From: Mugil cephalus
Taxonomy: Eukaryota; Chordata; Actinopteri; Mugiliformes; Mugilidae
Direction: 5' to 3'
Length of the DNA stretch: 64,000 nt
Assembly: GCF_022458985.1 (NCBI RefSeq)
Contig: NC_061774.1
Coordinates: 17,818,197-17,882,196 of the forward strand
Positions 1-10,724 of the stretch are shown here, piece after piece (the first letter of the stretch is position 1; the number at the start of each line of letters is the position of its first letter). The position numbers and the translations under genes are program-made. The notes under the pieces were generated by a model. That model saw only the letters and a list, made by a program, of their open reading frames with translations. It searched no databases and had not been told where the DNA came from.

Positions 1-830
1 AAGATTTTGCAAATTAATAAATACACGCCTGGTTATGTAAAGTACAGTGCAGCAGCTACGTGCTTCGAACGAGGTCACGGACCCAAAAATACAGCTCAAA
101 CTCTCGACAGTAACCGAGCCTACTAAAGTAACAAAATACAGTACGGGCTTCTACCTCTACAAGCTTCCAGCAGCCATTCATACTGAGCAGGTCATTTATA
201 AGTGTGATGATAAATACTCCACAGAGCACATGTCAGGAGGATAGAGTGTATGCAGGGTGTGTGAGGTATTCTTAGCGCTGATGACAGTGCAGGCCGACAA
301 ATCCATTCACATCTCTAAATGGTGCCCTGGCTCCAAGACAAGACTGCGTGTTCCTGTCGAGGTATTGGTTTCTGCTTATTTGCGCCCTCGATAAATCTCA
401 CTCTTACTACACACCGTAAGTGATATTGAGCACTTTGCGGAAACGCTTCCTGTAAAGTTGACTGTAAAATATTAGAAAAGAGGCTAGCCGAGATTTAAAA
501 TAGCCGAAAAAAAAAAGAAAAAGAAAGCAGCGCAGGGCCAAGAGGAAAGACGTTAAACAGGATGCAAGATGAACGGTTGGTAGTACTCTAAATGCCATTC
601 ATAATATCAGACGGGGATGTATTTTTGGAAAAGCAACGTCAGGTGAGCTGCATGTATTGGACCAGGCTAGAGGAGTAAGCAGATGCCTGTATCAAAGATA
701 TAACCACACTGCAGCGCACGTCCTTAACACTCTCTCCTACCAAAGATTATTAGATGGTCTACTCCCGTTTGACCGATATCATCACGCAAATAAAGCAGGA
801 AAGTTCCAGCTCAGTGACAATTATGATCAG
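1..830. other. Left-edge intergenic sequence
   Basis: No coding exon or RNA gene is recognisable here. The open frames are short, unlike any family I know, and lack splice sites that would join them to neighbours. Part of the stretch may be distal thg1l 3'UTR, because the polyadenylation point of that gene is not certain. Confidence 0.5.
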
Positions 831-832
831 AG

Positions 833-838
833 TTTAAT
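833..838 (-). terminator. thg1l: Candidate thg1l poly(A) signal (ATTAAA)
   Basis: The plus strand reads TTTAAT, so the transcript reads ATTAAA, the commonest variant signal, about 150 nt past the thg1l stop codon. No canonical AATAAA was seen between the stop and this point. A more distal site is possible. Confidence 0.35.
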
Positions 839-988
839 ACAATGTAAGAATACGGTCCAGCTGCGATAACGTAATTGTACAAAGTCAATAGTCTTCAGTG
901 TCATTTCACATGTCAAGCTTCACGGGTAACATGCTGTTCGACACGAGTCGATGTGAAGCAGTGATGACTTCAGAGCAGTTCTCCGACA

Positions 989-1150
989 TTAGCAGTTGTC
1001 GTCCTCCAAGATGTCGGGATGCTCCTCCCAGAACTGATCCCCTATAATGTCGCAGTGGTAGGCCTCCACCCTCCTCCTGCTCCGCGTGACCGACACGTCC
1101 TTCTCCTCTTCGTTTGGTAGCTTCATGCGTTTCGTGATCGTTTCATCTCG
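989..1150 (-). CDS. thg1l: thg1l coding exon 6 (last)
   Basis: This exon has 54 codons including TAA at 989-991. The acceptor is TTTATCCAG, at phase 0. It encodes the basic stretch [15 protein letters not shown] and the acidic C-terminus [12 protein letters not shown], which matches the end of human THG1L closely. Confidence 0.95.
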   Translation of the reverse strand, partial: RDETITKRMKLPNEEEKDVSVTRSRRRVEAYHCDIIGDQFWEEHPDILEDDNC

Positions 1151-4100
1151 CTGGATAAAATAAATGGAAACTTTGGCTAATAGAGTTAAAGGAATAACAT
1201 TTTGGGAAATTCCTATCTGGGTAGTTGCACCATTCCAGGACGAACTAATTAAGATATAATGTTTTAATCAATGCACTTTAGATAAACTGGTGCAGAGCCA
1301 GACAATCTCTCAGCTTCATTGCTTCCGTTGTATTTAACAAACTGGTCTGCCTAATAAACTGGCCGGTAAGCGTACATTTCCTACTGCTGCAAAACGTCTT
1401 AAAGTTCAATAGTTTTTTGTTCCTGAGTTCCTTTTCAGTACAATATCATCTTGAAGGAAGCTGTGCTATTATAAACCAGACAATCAGCCATTACATGACA
1501 TCCATTTAATTATGGAATCAAGATATATTGATAAAAACTTTGTGGTTGTTTTAAATATAGTGCACATATTGACTATGTACCTTTGTAGGTATTCAATGAC
1601 TGTAATTCATACAGATCAATTAACAATAAACTCAGGTAAGTTTGGTTAAGTTAATGCAAAGCTGCGTTTAAGTTACTTGTAACAGTAAGTTAAATGAAAA
1701 GTGTGATGCTAAAGCGATCGACTTGTCTGGCTAAAGAGGGGCACAGCAATCTACACACATTATTATTTTCCCTGAACATGTTCAAGAAGTCATTTTTCAA
1801 TACTTGTTCTCCCAAAAAAAAGGAAGATGTTTTTTTGCTCTTTGCATGACAATGGCTGTGAATGCAGGCGTAAAAGTAGAGGAGATTACTCTTCTGATAA
1901 TTGCATAACTGCAATGCGCTTTTATATTTAACTTCAGTATTGATTAGTTGTGATGCAGTGTATTACGTGCAATTCAGGAATATTGCTACATTGTCTTCCA
2001 CAAACATTTGTCTTAGCTGTTTTGAAAAGAGTGCTGCTCAGGATCACCAGGAAAGGCAAATACGTGACTCTTCTTTTTGTATACCTGGATACACCTAGAT
2101 ATTGATGAAATCTAATTCCATACTACAAAGTAACCGTGTGTTTATGCATTCAGGCAGTGATTGAATAAATTAAAGGATTATCTTGTCATATGAGACTGTC
2201 AAAGACACAAACCTGACAGATTCTCAATGAGTGTCTTGCAGCTAAGATTTTATATTGTTGACAACCATGTAAATTTGAGTCAAAAGACAAATTTCAATAT
2301 CATCTTCATCACAGACTGGGATGTTACTGACACAGCAATTTTAAATAATATGGGACGAAACCTGAGCGGAGGTAGAAAGACAATTCCTCAACCAATGGCA
2401 ACCCTAACGATGAAAAGGGCAAAAATCTTTTTATGGAAAACATCCCATAATCCTACATGTTTGGAAAGTTTTTTTGTTTTTGTTTTTTCAAAAACTCACA
2501 GACTGAAGTATTAATTTATTAGTGTGTTATTCTGTGCATATGTGACACCTTTCACTGAAAATCCCAGCTAGTAGAAGAACATCTGAGGGAGTTTCCGAGG
2601 AATGAAAGCGCAGATTTAACCCCTCTTCATCATCTTCTTACCTTTTCCCAAATGAGCGTGGTGCCTTTCTTGTGGAGGGCAGATTCATTGTTGTAGTTGA
2701 TGTCAAACTCTGAGAATAGAATCTCATTTTTATCTGCAGCTAACGTCCCCTGAAAGAGGAGAAACACGGTCAGGACATCTGCGTTTAAACGTGATCAAAA
2801 CTCCACCAATAAAACCACTTTCCTACTACTGCTGTTAGAATTCATTTACTTGACGAGAAAGAACGAACCCCTTTTCTCTTTTTTTTTTTTCTCTCGATGA
2901 ACTAACTAGAAACCGCAACAGGCCGGTGAGCTGCGAATAACTCATGTTTCCTAAACATACAGTCATGATGAACATTTCCACAACTCATCGGCTGTTTCCC
3001 TCACAGCCCAATGGAGAGCGAAGTGACTTCCAGAGAACAGCTGCATCGATCCTCGGCAGCTGCCACATACAGAGACGGCCCTGATGATATATTGTGTGTA
3101 GTATTTGAATACACAACAATAAATAATTCCAACAGAGGCTGCTGGAATCTATTAAACACACTCAGTTAGTCTTTCCATTAATAAACCTATTCTAATTTCG
3201 TTTGCAAACAAAACTGTCTACTTTTTATAATCTTAGTAATTATATCATTTGATATTGTTTTTTTGCATGTATTCTTGTCTAATTCCGTGCTACTGAAACA
3301 AGGAAATTTCCCATACGTGGGATAAATAAACAATGTCTTATCTTAATAAGGACTACACAGAAACGGAGAGTTTGAAAAAATTAAAACTTGCCAAGTAGAT
3401 TAAAGTTATAGTAACCATCACTGATGACCTACTAGTAATGTAGGGTCTTTATCACCTTTTCTTTGCATTTTCTTGTCTTTCTTCAATATTTTTATGCTGA
3501 AGACATTTCTGAGCTGCCACCTTTGGGCAGTGGGTGTGTAGCCTCCAGCCAATAACAGCGTGTGGGGTGGGAGACTCTAAAAAAAAACAAATAGGCCTCA
3601 CAGTCCCTGTCTGTCTGTCTGTCTGAGCTCTCAGTCTGTGTCATAGATATATAAAGAGATGCATGTGTGTGTGCGTCTGTTGGACTGAGGGTGGAGGGAG
3701 ATACACACACATGCACATGTAAACACACACATAGCAGAGTGAAGCAAAGAGGTCACAAGACAGTGGAGAGTATAAAGAGTACCATTTGGAAGTCCAAACA
3801 TGCAGTAACATCCTGCAGGGTTGTGGGCGGATGCATGTTTGTGCTTGCTTTATGATCTCACCCACACAAAACTATCTAAACTATCACAATTTAAAGTTTT
3901 ATTTCTCAGATTCTTGACGCTCTCTCTCTTGGACACTGTTTTGCCAACTGCTTTTGTGCATAAGTCTGTAAATTTTTTTGATTGCGCTGTTTATTATATT
4001 TTACAAGATAATTTTATTTTACTTCAATCTAGTCTTATTTTATTTTACTTGTGGTTTTTAAGAATGTTTCTTTTATGTGCTAAGGTACTGTGATGACCGT

Positions 4101-5202
4101 GACTGTGACCAAATATTAATCAGACATGCGGTTTAATTACTAATTACCTTGTGAACGTCTTTGTGTGTGAACTGAAAGCATTGTCTTTCATCTGCTCGTG
4201 CTTTATAACCTCTAAATACGCAGATTAACTTTACTCCTTCCTTCAGTAATTCTGTTATTTACATCTGCTAATGCAAACACAAACATAAATTAACTTTAGG
4301 CTATGTTTCACTCTCACCTTTAGGCGATCCTCTGCCTGTGTTGTGGTGAGCCCTCCTTTCTGTACTAACGTCCAGAACACCGTGTTGTATAAATTATTTA
4401 TGTGACCTGAAAGAAGCAAAATCACACGTACAGTCAAGCGACACTTGTTATCCTAAATGTGTGATTTTTTTTGAACGAGTCACGTACAGTCTGCCTGCCG
4501 CCAGCTGAGGTAGTCTCTGAGGTTACGGTTGCTGGGATACAGGACTACGCGTCCATCAAAGCTTGGGGGATACGAGAGGGGCTGTTCACCAAAAAACTCC
4601 TTCCAGAAAAACACGTATGAGGAGGAGAACTGGGAGGCCACGTGGGTCATGAGCTTACTGTCGGGAAAGCAGAAGAGGAAATTAAAGTCAGATAAATGCG
4701 ATGAGAAGTTTGTGTGAGACCGAAAGTGAGGAAGAAAGATCCACACCTGGCTCTCCTTTTGAACCAGGTTGAGGTCCTCTTGAAAACAAAGCTGAACTCA
4801 TCACTTTGACCGTAAGCGATGGCAATATCCTCTAGTTCTTCCATGACAGAGCGTGCACTCCTGGCCATCAGTCCCAAAGCCCGGTTATCATTGGGCTTTG
4901 TAAACGAGTGCTGCTCTGCAAACCTGAATTGGAATACAAGGTGAAATTAAAAATAATATACAGACCTTATGATGCAACATGACCTCACAAAATGAAACGA
5001 AAGCTCACTTGTGAAAGTTGCGACCATCCAGTCTCACAACAATGTAGCAATTTCGCAGACAAGTGTCATCTGTTTCAAAGTTGCGGACATATTCAAACTT
5101 GCTCTTGGCCATGGTGGCGGAACTGGTAAAAAGACGGGTGGATGGTAGGAGCACACAAGACCTAAATCCCCCACCAAATCTACAGATCTTTCCGATCACC
5201 AT
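989..5202 (-). CDS. thg1l: tRNA-histidine guanylyltransferase (THG1-like), six coding exons
   Basis: Thg1 adds an extra guanosine in the 3'-5' direction to the 5' end of tRNA-His, creating the G-1 identity element read by histidyl-tRNA synthetase; the animal enzyme is linked to mitochondria. Six coding exons (5009-5202, 4747-4923, 4488-4657, 4318-4406, 2642-2749, 989-1150) join in frame at GT-AG sites to 299 residues, against 298 in human. Visible motifs are RLDGRNFHK with metal-binding Asp59, [10 protein letters not shown] with Asp106 and Glu107 of the polymerase-like palm, and HINNLYN at about 182-188. The last residues are EDDNC. The first 30 residues have no acidic residue and several Arg/Lys/Ser/Thr, like a mitochondrial presequence. 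A second ATG (residue 31, 5110-5112) has a much better start context. The acceptor just before 5212 implies a non-coding first exon further upstream. Identity is certain; exact transcript ends are not. Confidence 0.97.
2642..2749 (-). CDS. thg1l: thg1l coding exon 5
   Basis: These are 36 codons, phase 0 at both ends, between acceptor CTCTTTCAG and donor GTAAGA. They encode a segment with [15 protein letters not shown], which aligns to the human [15 protein letters not shown] region. Confidence 0.95.
4318..4406 (-). CDS. thg1l: thg1l coding exon 4
   Basis: The exon begins with the last two bases of a split Cys codon and ends in phase 0 at donor GTGAGA. It carries [11 protein letters not shown], the signature motif of the Thg1 family. 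Confidence 0.95.
4488..4657 (-). CDS. thg1l: thg1l coding exon 3
   Basis: This exon encodes [18 protein letters not shown] through [18 protein letters not shown], the conserved Thg1 core. The acceptor is CCCGACAG, and the donor GTACGT splits a Cys codon after its first base. Confidence 0.95.
4747..4923 (-). CDS. thg1l: thg1l coding exon 2
   Basis: This exon encodes [16 protein letters not shown] and the catalytic [12 protein letters not shown] segment with the Asp-Glu metal ligands. The acceptor CAATTCAG joins in frame to the split Lys65 codon; the donor is GTGTGG. Confidence 0.95.
5009..5202 (-). CDS. thg1l: thg1l coding exon 1, with leader and first metal-binding Asp
   Basis: The first ATG (5200-5202) is in frame with a 30-residue leader rich in Ser, Thr and Arg without acidic residues. 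The second ATG (5110-5112) lies in GCCACCATGG, a perfect Kozak context, and starts [13 protein letters not shown] as in human. The exon continues 5' to the acceptor CTTTTCAG that ends at 5213, so 5203-5212 is 5'UTR of the same exon. The donor is GTGAGC. Confidence 0.93.
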
Positions 5203-5880
5203 GAAGATGTGCCTGAAAAGAAAAGAAACAAGCAGAGACATAATGTGTAAACAAACATTTCTCTAGCGATTACTTTGGGAAAGTAGGACCACAATTACGC
5301 TACTTTTGCACAGAAGCCCATTTACAAAGAAGTACAAATCAAATCTTTGCACTTAATGGAGTTATTACTTTTAAGCATCCATCTGTAATACTTACACATG
5401 ATGTCATCCGTATGTGGTGTTAATTTCCTACATTAAAAAAACAAGTTAGCTTCTGGGGAGTCGATTTAGTTCGTGGGTTTTTTGTTATTCAAACTTACGC
5501 TTGTATTAGATTTAGTAAGACACACAACTTGTGTTATTAATGAAAAGCTAAATTTACCAAAAAAAATCTTACACACGTTGGTTTGTGTACAGTCCGTCAA
5601 CGAATTATGTCCGAGTTTAACTCAAAAATCTACGAACAGACAGTTCCGGGGCGCAAGAGTGAAATGATTACTTATTTAAACAGCTAATCGTTCTCCGTTG
5701 CTTCAAGACCGCTTAAAAAATTCACAATCGCAAATAAACATATTTCGATGTTGTTAAATAATATAATCGATTGAGGCAAGAAGATTGCCAAAGATGCTTT
5801 AAAGCATCATTTGTGTTTTAGCGCCACCGTGTGGAACAATATTAGAGTGCAACCGTTGCGACTCAAGAACGCTAAGAGGT

Positions 5881-5897
5881 TATGGGACTTGTAGTCC
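5881..5897 (-). promoter_or_regulatory. ZNF143/SBF-like element
   Basis: The minus strand reads GGACTACAAGTCCCATA, matching the ACTACAATTCCCA core of the ZNF143 (Staf) binding consensus at all but one position. It lies about 220 bp upstream of the lsm11 start codon. Confidence 0.6.
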
Positions 5898-6058
5898 AGT
5901 TCCGCGACAAACTCTTTCCGTTGAGTTAGTAGACTGTGAAGGAAATGTTTAGTGTTGCTGTGGAATTATTTCAGGAACAAACGAAAAATCCAACAGGACA
6001 TTTGGGGGGATTTAAAAGTACAGTTTAATCGGCACACTGAGCTGGGCCTCAGCCGAGG

Positions 6059-6080
6059 ACTACATATTTCCCAGCATTCC
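6059..6080 (+). promoter_or_regulatory. Second ZNF143/SBF-like element
   Basis: The plus strand reads ACTACA, then TATT, then TCCCAGCATTCC. This is the ZNF143 consensus ACTACAATTCCCAGCATGC with about two extra bases in the middle. It lies 40 bp before the lsm11 ATG, possibly at or just past the transcription start. Confidence 0.5.
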
Positions 6081-6119
6081 TCGCTTCACCGCAGCTCTTC
6101 TTGCGGGTTGTTTTAAAAC

Positions 6120-6561
6120 ATGGAGGAGAGGGAAAGGAAGTGTGTTAAGTCAGATAGTAAGGAGACAATATCAACACCGGAGGATAAACCGAAGGCCGAA
6201 AGCAAAGCCGGGGACGATGACGCAGATAAATTAAATGTCTGCTCCGATAGCTTTGACCCGCTGCTGGCCTTGTACTCTCCAACCGTGCAGCTTCCAGTTC
6301 CAAACATCAAGAGCTTCAACAATGTGGCAGAGTACGAGAGCTTTCTGAAGGGAGGCCGGGGCAGAGCCAAGCCGGAGAATGTGGAGAAAAGGCGGCGGGA
6401 GGCGATGAAGGGAGTGGCGGACCCGGAGCGCATCGAGAGGCTGAAGAAGCTCATGGTGAACAACCCGGTGGCCGAGTCAGAGGAGGGGGAGAGCAGCGGA
6501 GCTCCGCAGAGGAGGAGGAGGCAGCAGAAACCCCAGAAAAATGTCCTGACCAGGATGCCCT
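6120..6561 (+). CDS. lsm11: lsm11 coding exon 1
   Basis: The exon starts at ATG in AACATGGAG and ends after the first base of a Leu codon, at donor GTAGGT. It encodes the N-terminal extension, ending NVLTRMP. Reading through the donor would extend the frame only to a stop at 6671 in non-conserved sequence. Confidence 0.95.
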
Positions 6562-9500
6562 GTAGGTTCAGTAGTGCCCACAACACTGTTACACTGGTTC
6601 AGCTAAAAACACATGCAATCATTTATAACTCCATCGTAAAGTATCGATATCGATCTACCGGTATCTATTGAATAATGGAACGTCAGACCTTCGACGCACT
6701 ATCTGAGTAATCGATGCTAAGTCGAAATGCCGATTAACCACTCATGAAAATTGTCATATCTTTAAATACACCATTTTTTCCCCTCAAAATATATCTATAT
6801 TTGAGCCTGGCTTCAGAAAAAACAACAACAAAAAACGTGATTACAAAATATAATGAATACAACATTGGCAATTTGTATCTCTAAGTTGTCACTGATGCAT
6901 TTCCTTCAGTTTCTCAAAAACAGTTTGGAAAGGTGGCATTTTAATACGTTTGACTCAAGTCTGCGAGCGACCCACCCAACCTAACATAACATGAATATAT
7001 GTGATAAAATGTGCACAAGTCAAGTGTTGCACCTGATCCCAGCTCAACAGGCGAAGGTGATTATCTTATTCATGCACATGCACTGTCCAACTTGGCGTCT
7101 CAGAAGTTCTACAAAAGCTTACTGAAACAAAACCTTACAATATATTCTGAATCATGTGAAATTTGCACAATGAAATCCATTTTATGTATTTATTCTCCCA
7201 AAAAAGTTATTTACTAAAATAAAATTGGGAGATGACTGACTATTAGAAAGGGATTCTTAATTTATTCTGAAAAAATATCATTTTCTATGCTACCTTGACA
7301 CAGTAGATTTGACACGCGCTAGTTACGCCTTTTTATTTACGATTATTATTAACTGCTGCAAGCTGCCAAGACAGTATTACAACCCATATCATTATGATTT
7401 CCAGCTTTCTTCAAGGGGGGAGGATTATTGAACTAAGCGAAACCCTTTTTACTTGGCAAATTAAATTGTAGTATTTGTCGGAAAATCCTACAGTGAGATA
7501 CATTTAAATGGTCCTGTTTTGTAAATTAACATGTTTTACAGGGAACCATTTACATTGTTAGTCATTGTTAACAATTCCAATAGTATGAAAAGCCATTTCC
7601 TAGAGCGAAAAGTGGTATGTTTGAATGACTCACTTTGTCCAACCAACCATCTGAAATCTCAAAGAAACTCAACATTTAAAATGCCAAACCACACAGTAGC
7701 AAATTGACATGTTAAAGCAGCTCAAATCATTTAATGTTTGTCATTTTCCATTGATAGATAACTCGAATTGTGCCCCTACAACAGAAACTAATGATGCTTT
7801 GGTTTGGCCGATTGCACTTCGTTACAACTCAGGCTGGTGAGTCTGAAAGAAAGAACAAAATAAAGTAAAGTGTTCTAGTTATGTATCGAGCGACTACAAG
7901 CCTCCAGATTTGCTTCAGTACTCCTCCGCATTGATTCTCCCAAGTCTCTGGAGCTCTCCTGGAGATGAAACATGAAACAAAAACATATTTCCTTATTGAG
8001 TGATTTATTGATGGCGGTGCAGGATGCTGTTCTCCAAAATATTCCTTATGTTTTTCGATTGGTTTGCGCTCCGGTGGCTGTGAAGGCGGCGGTATAGGAG
8101 TCGCACCACTTCTGTAGTAATCAAAAGATAATTTTGACCCAGATGGAAGCATCTGCATATCTTATGTTTCTCTAATTTATTTATACATTTTTCCAGGCTT
8201 TATCTTGGGGGGGGGTAAAAAAAAAAAAAAAAAAAACTCTTGTCTTTGTGTTGCAGGAGTTTTCTTGTATGATTTATTATTCGTAGAGACCGCTGTGTAA
8301 CCTTCATGTCATGTGTCTTCAGTGTGTAAAGGGAGTCCTCTGGGGGAGCTGTACCGCTGCGTTGAGGAGAGGATAAGAGTCAAAGTTCACATCCGGACCT
8401 TTAAAGGGCTGAGGGGTGTCTGCTCTGGCTTTGTCGTGGCCTTCGACAAGTTCTGGAACATGGTGAGAAATCCTGCTGTTGCTTTTTTCTTTTTTTTTTT
8501 ACTCCACAACATACTTGTGCCCATGAACTTTTATTTCTTTATAGTGGCATCTCAACTTTTTTTTCTCTTTGACAGGCCATGGTGGATGTGGATGAGACAT
8601 ACAGAGAGCCTCTGCTTGGAGAGGCCGTCTACCATGAGAAAGCCCTCACTATTACCCGGGTATGCAATTTGTTTTTGTTTTACATACGACACAAGTGCTT
8701 CCCCATGTGAGTCCATTAGGTCCACTACCGAAAACAAATGCATTCTATTACAACATTCAGCATTTGGTTAAAATAACTAAGGATGCTGTTGATTCAACTG
8801 TGTTTTCAGTTTGTAGAGTTGTGTTGTGATGTGCTGACACATTTTTCTATTATTTTGACAACCCCATTGTAGTCAGTAGGCCAGGCTGAACCACACAAAT
8901 GCTTCTGCATTTTAATTCAATCCACCTTAACAGCACCACAAACGGCATCCTCCAAAATGATCGTACGGCTGAATCACCACCTTTTTTTATCTGTAAATTA
9001 TAATATTTAGTTCAGGACTGTCGCATTAGAGGTCATTCATTTTCACTGGTGTGTGTTTTGGCAAGCGAGTGTATATTTCCTACTAGTTTAAAATTAAATG
9101 TGTATATATATATATATATATCCTCAAGGTTTTAAATCCGGCTGATTTGGACAAGGAAGTTCACATGTCTTATTAAAGAAGCTTGTCCAAAATAATTGGA
9201 TGCTGAAAACAGCAAAGGCGGTATTCCTCGGTAGAAGGTTGCCTCGTTGAGGGGTGGCAGATGGAGCGTTTTTTTTTTTTTCTCTTTTAAACAGATCTGG
9301 TGGTGGAAAAAAAAAAGCCAATATGAACTTGTTTTCTAGACACATACTTAGTTAAGGATTACTGTCACCACTAATCTAACAAATGCGCTGCGTGCCCCGT
9401 TGCTGGTTCGCAATAAAAGTCAGACTTGTTTTTGCAGATCGGATGTTTTTAACTCATTAAGGCCTGAGGCGCCCTCTTAAAAGAAAGCATCATTTGAAAA

Positions 9501-10507
9501 CGACCTGAAACCTGAGGGTTTTCTGTAAAACTTTAAAAGCGCCATCACATAAAACTCTCTCACGTCGCATCCGGCTCTCAAAAGAGGAACACGCAAACCT
9601 GGCGCCCGCTCTTAAAGGAGCACACACACGCATGTGCTGCATCTGGTCCGAACGCGCTAACGTGAGCAAGCAGCAGTAGGAAATACGGCTCTGAGAAAGG
9701 CATCAGGAGGAGGAAGCAGTGTTGCTGGGTGGCATGTCTGCGTGCGTGGCCTCTTTGCCCGCTGCACGTAAATGGTGCTCGGCTACTTTTATACAGTCAA
9801 TTCTGATTTCATTCATCTGTTCACACGCTAGTTTGATCAACTCGTCGTTTTGCTCCTGCTTTGTTTTATTCCACTCGTCACATGACCTGTTATTCACTGC
9901 AAACCTATGCAGGAAGAGTGTATTTATTCCAGCCAGTAGGAAATGATCAGCACAAACATTTACATGACTATTATGCACCAATATTTTCCGATTGAATGGA
10001 TTATGAAATGTTTACGCAACACCCGTTTCAATCCAGCTGGAAATTCCTGGATCCTGGAGCGGTCTGTTCTGATGGAAGTAGAAGTGTTTGGACAAGAGAC
10101 TGAAAAAGAGACTGAATGAAAATCTTAATTGTACGCCTTGAGTTTTACCCCCAAATATTAACATGACTCTAATCTTTGTGCAGCTGTTTGAGAAGCTGAC
10201 TCTCCAGAGAAGCTCGGGAGGTGACGGGCCAGTGAACACGGAGAAAGCCGGCGGTCGTCCGCCCGCGTATCACAAAACCGCTCCGAAGAGTTGCTCCGCT
10301 CAACCCACCGGTGTGAGAGGGGACGGCGAGACGGCGAAGGCCGAGCTGTCCGAAGCTGTTCAAACCGAACGGGACAAACACAAACTCTCAGTGCAGGCTC
10401 GAGGTTCACAGACTCGTCAGACGTACGGGAAGGTTCACACACGCCACATAAACCAGCTGTTCATCCGCGGCGAGAACGTGGTCCTGGTTAACCCGCAGCC
10501 TCTCTGA
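6120..10507 (+). CDS. lsm11: U7 snRNA-associated Sm-like protein LSm11, four coding exons
   Basis: LSm11 replaces SmD2 in the Sm ring of U7 snRNP, which directs 3'-end cleavage of replication-dependent histone pre-mRNAs in the nucleus; its long N-terminus recruits FLASH and the cleavage factors. Exons 6120-6561, 8323-8462, 8576-8659 and 10184-10507 join in frame to 329 residues (human 360). The start MEERER is shared with human. Motifs in order are [13 protein letters not shown] (about 42-54), [10 protein letters not shown] (about 67-76), a basic Arg/Lys stretch, the Sm1 motif with [12 protein letters not shown] and FDKFWNM, then a poorly conserved polar spacer, and Sm2 [18 protein letters not shown] at the C-terminus. 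The split Sm fold with a long insert is typical of LSm11. The first exon is GC-rich compared with its intron. Identity is certain. Confidence 0.97.
6562..8322 (+). other. lsm11: lsm11 intron 1
   Basis: This is AT-rich intron without a recognised gene. It holds a G9 run followed by A20 (8207-8236) close to the acceptor and a short run of overlapping ATCGAT-type words near 6640-6665. Confidence 0.6.
8323..8462 (+). CDS. lsm11: lsm11 coding exon 2 (Sm1 motif)
   Basis: The acceptor TGTCTTCAG restores the split Leu codon, giving [10 protein letters not shown] as in human LHEGSPLGEL. The exon ends FDKFWNM at donor GTGAGA in phase 0. Confidence 0.95.
8576..8659 (+). CDS. lsm11: lsm11 coding exon 3
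   Basis: These are 28 codons, phase 0 at both ends, between acceptor TTTGACAG and donor GTATGC. They encode [14 protein letters not shown] and end LTITR, matching human DVDETYRKPVLGKA and LTLTR. Confidence 0.95.
8660..10183 (+). other. lsm11: lsm11 intron 3
   Basis: No coding exon is visible. A (TA)n tract lies at 9103-9121 and short poly(T)/poly(A) runs near 9270 and 9310. The open frames here match no family I know. Confidence 0.6.
10184..10507 (+). CDS. lsm11: lsm11 coding exon 4 (last, Sm2 motif)
   Basis: The acceptor CTTTGTGCAG is followed by LFEKLTLQ (human LFDRLKLQ). A polar, low-conservation spacer follows, then Sm2 and the TGA at 10505-10507. Confidence 0.95.
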   Translation: MFEKLTLQRSSGGDGPVNTEKAGGRPPAYHKTAPKSCSAQPTGVRGDGETAKAELSEAVQTERDKHKLSVQARGSQTRQTYGKVHTRHINQLFIRGENVVLVNPQPL

Positions 10508-10699
10508 TAGTCGTTTCCTGTGCGACACTCGCCAAGGACAAAAAAAAAAAAAGCATCTGTATTTAATGGGTGTGAAACACGGCCAGAGAGATCGGTCAGA
10601 TTTAATTAGATTCGAGTGAATCGCACACAGACGGCTCTTGTATCATATTGATATGGAGGATTCTCTCTGGCCACTAGAGAAATGATATTGCTTGGGAGG

Positions 10700-10705
10700 A
10701 ATAAA
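10700..10705 (+). terminator. lsm11: lsm11 poly(A) signal (AATAAA)
   Basis: A canonical AATAAA occurs 193 nt past the stop codon. It is followed 10-40 nt later by GT- and T-rich sequence (TTAGTTGTGATTGTCG, then TTTCTTTTTTGT), as expected of a downstream element. The 3' end is predicted near 10720. Confidence 0.7.
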
Positions 10706-10724
10706 AGCTTCTTAGTTGTGATTG

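Larger units (their letters stand above)
5213..6119. promoter_or_regulatory. Head-to-head promoter region of thg1l and lsm11
   Basis: Only 0.9 kb separates the thg1l coding exon from the lsm11 ATG, and the two genes are transcribed away from each other. Near the lsm11 side there are two matches to the ZNF143/SBF element and no TATA box at a convincing position. A non-coding first exon of thg1l must lie here; a possible donor is GTAAGT on the minus strand at 5493-5498, but I could not fix the exon. Start sites for both genes are inferred, not seen. Confidence 0.65.

Noticed and set aside
6113..6586. 157-codon minus-strand frame over lsm11 exon 1
   Set aside because: It is the shadow of the GC-rich coding exon; the plus frame matches LSm11 along its length.
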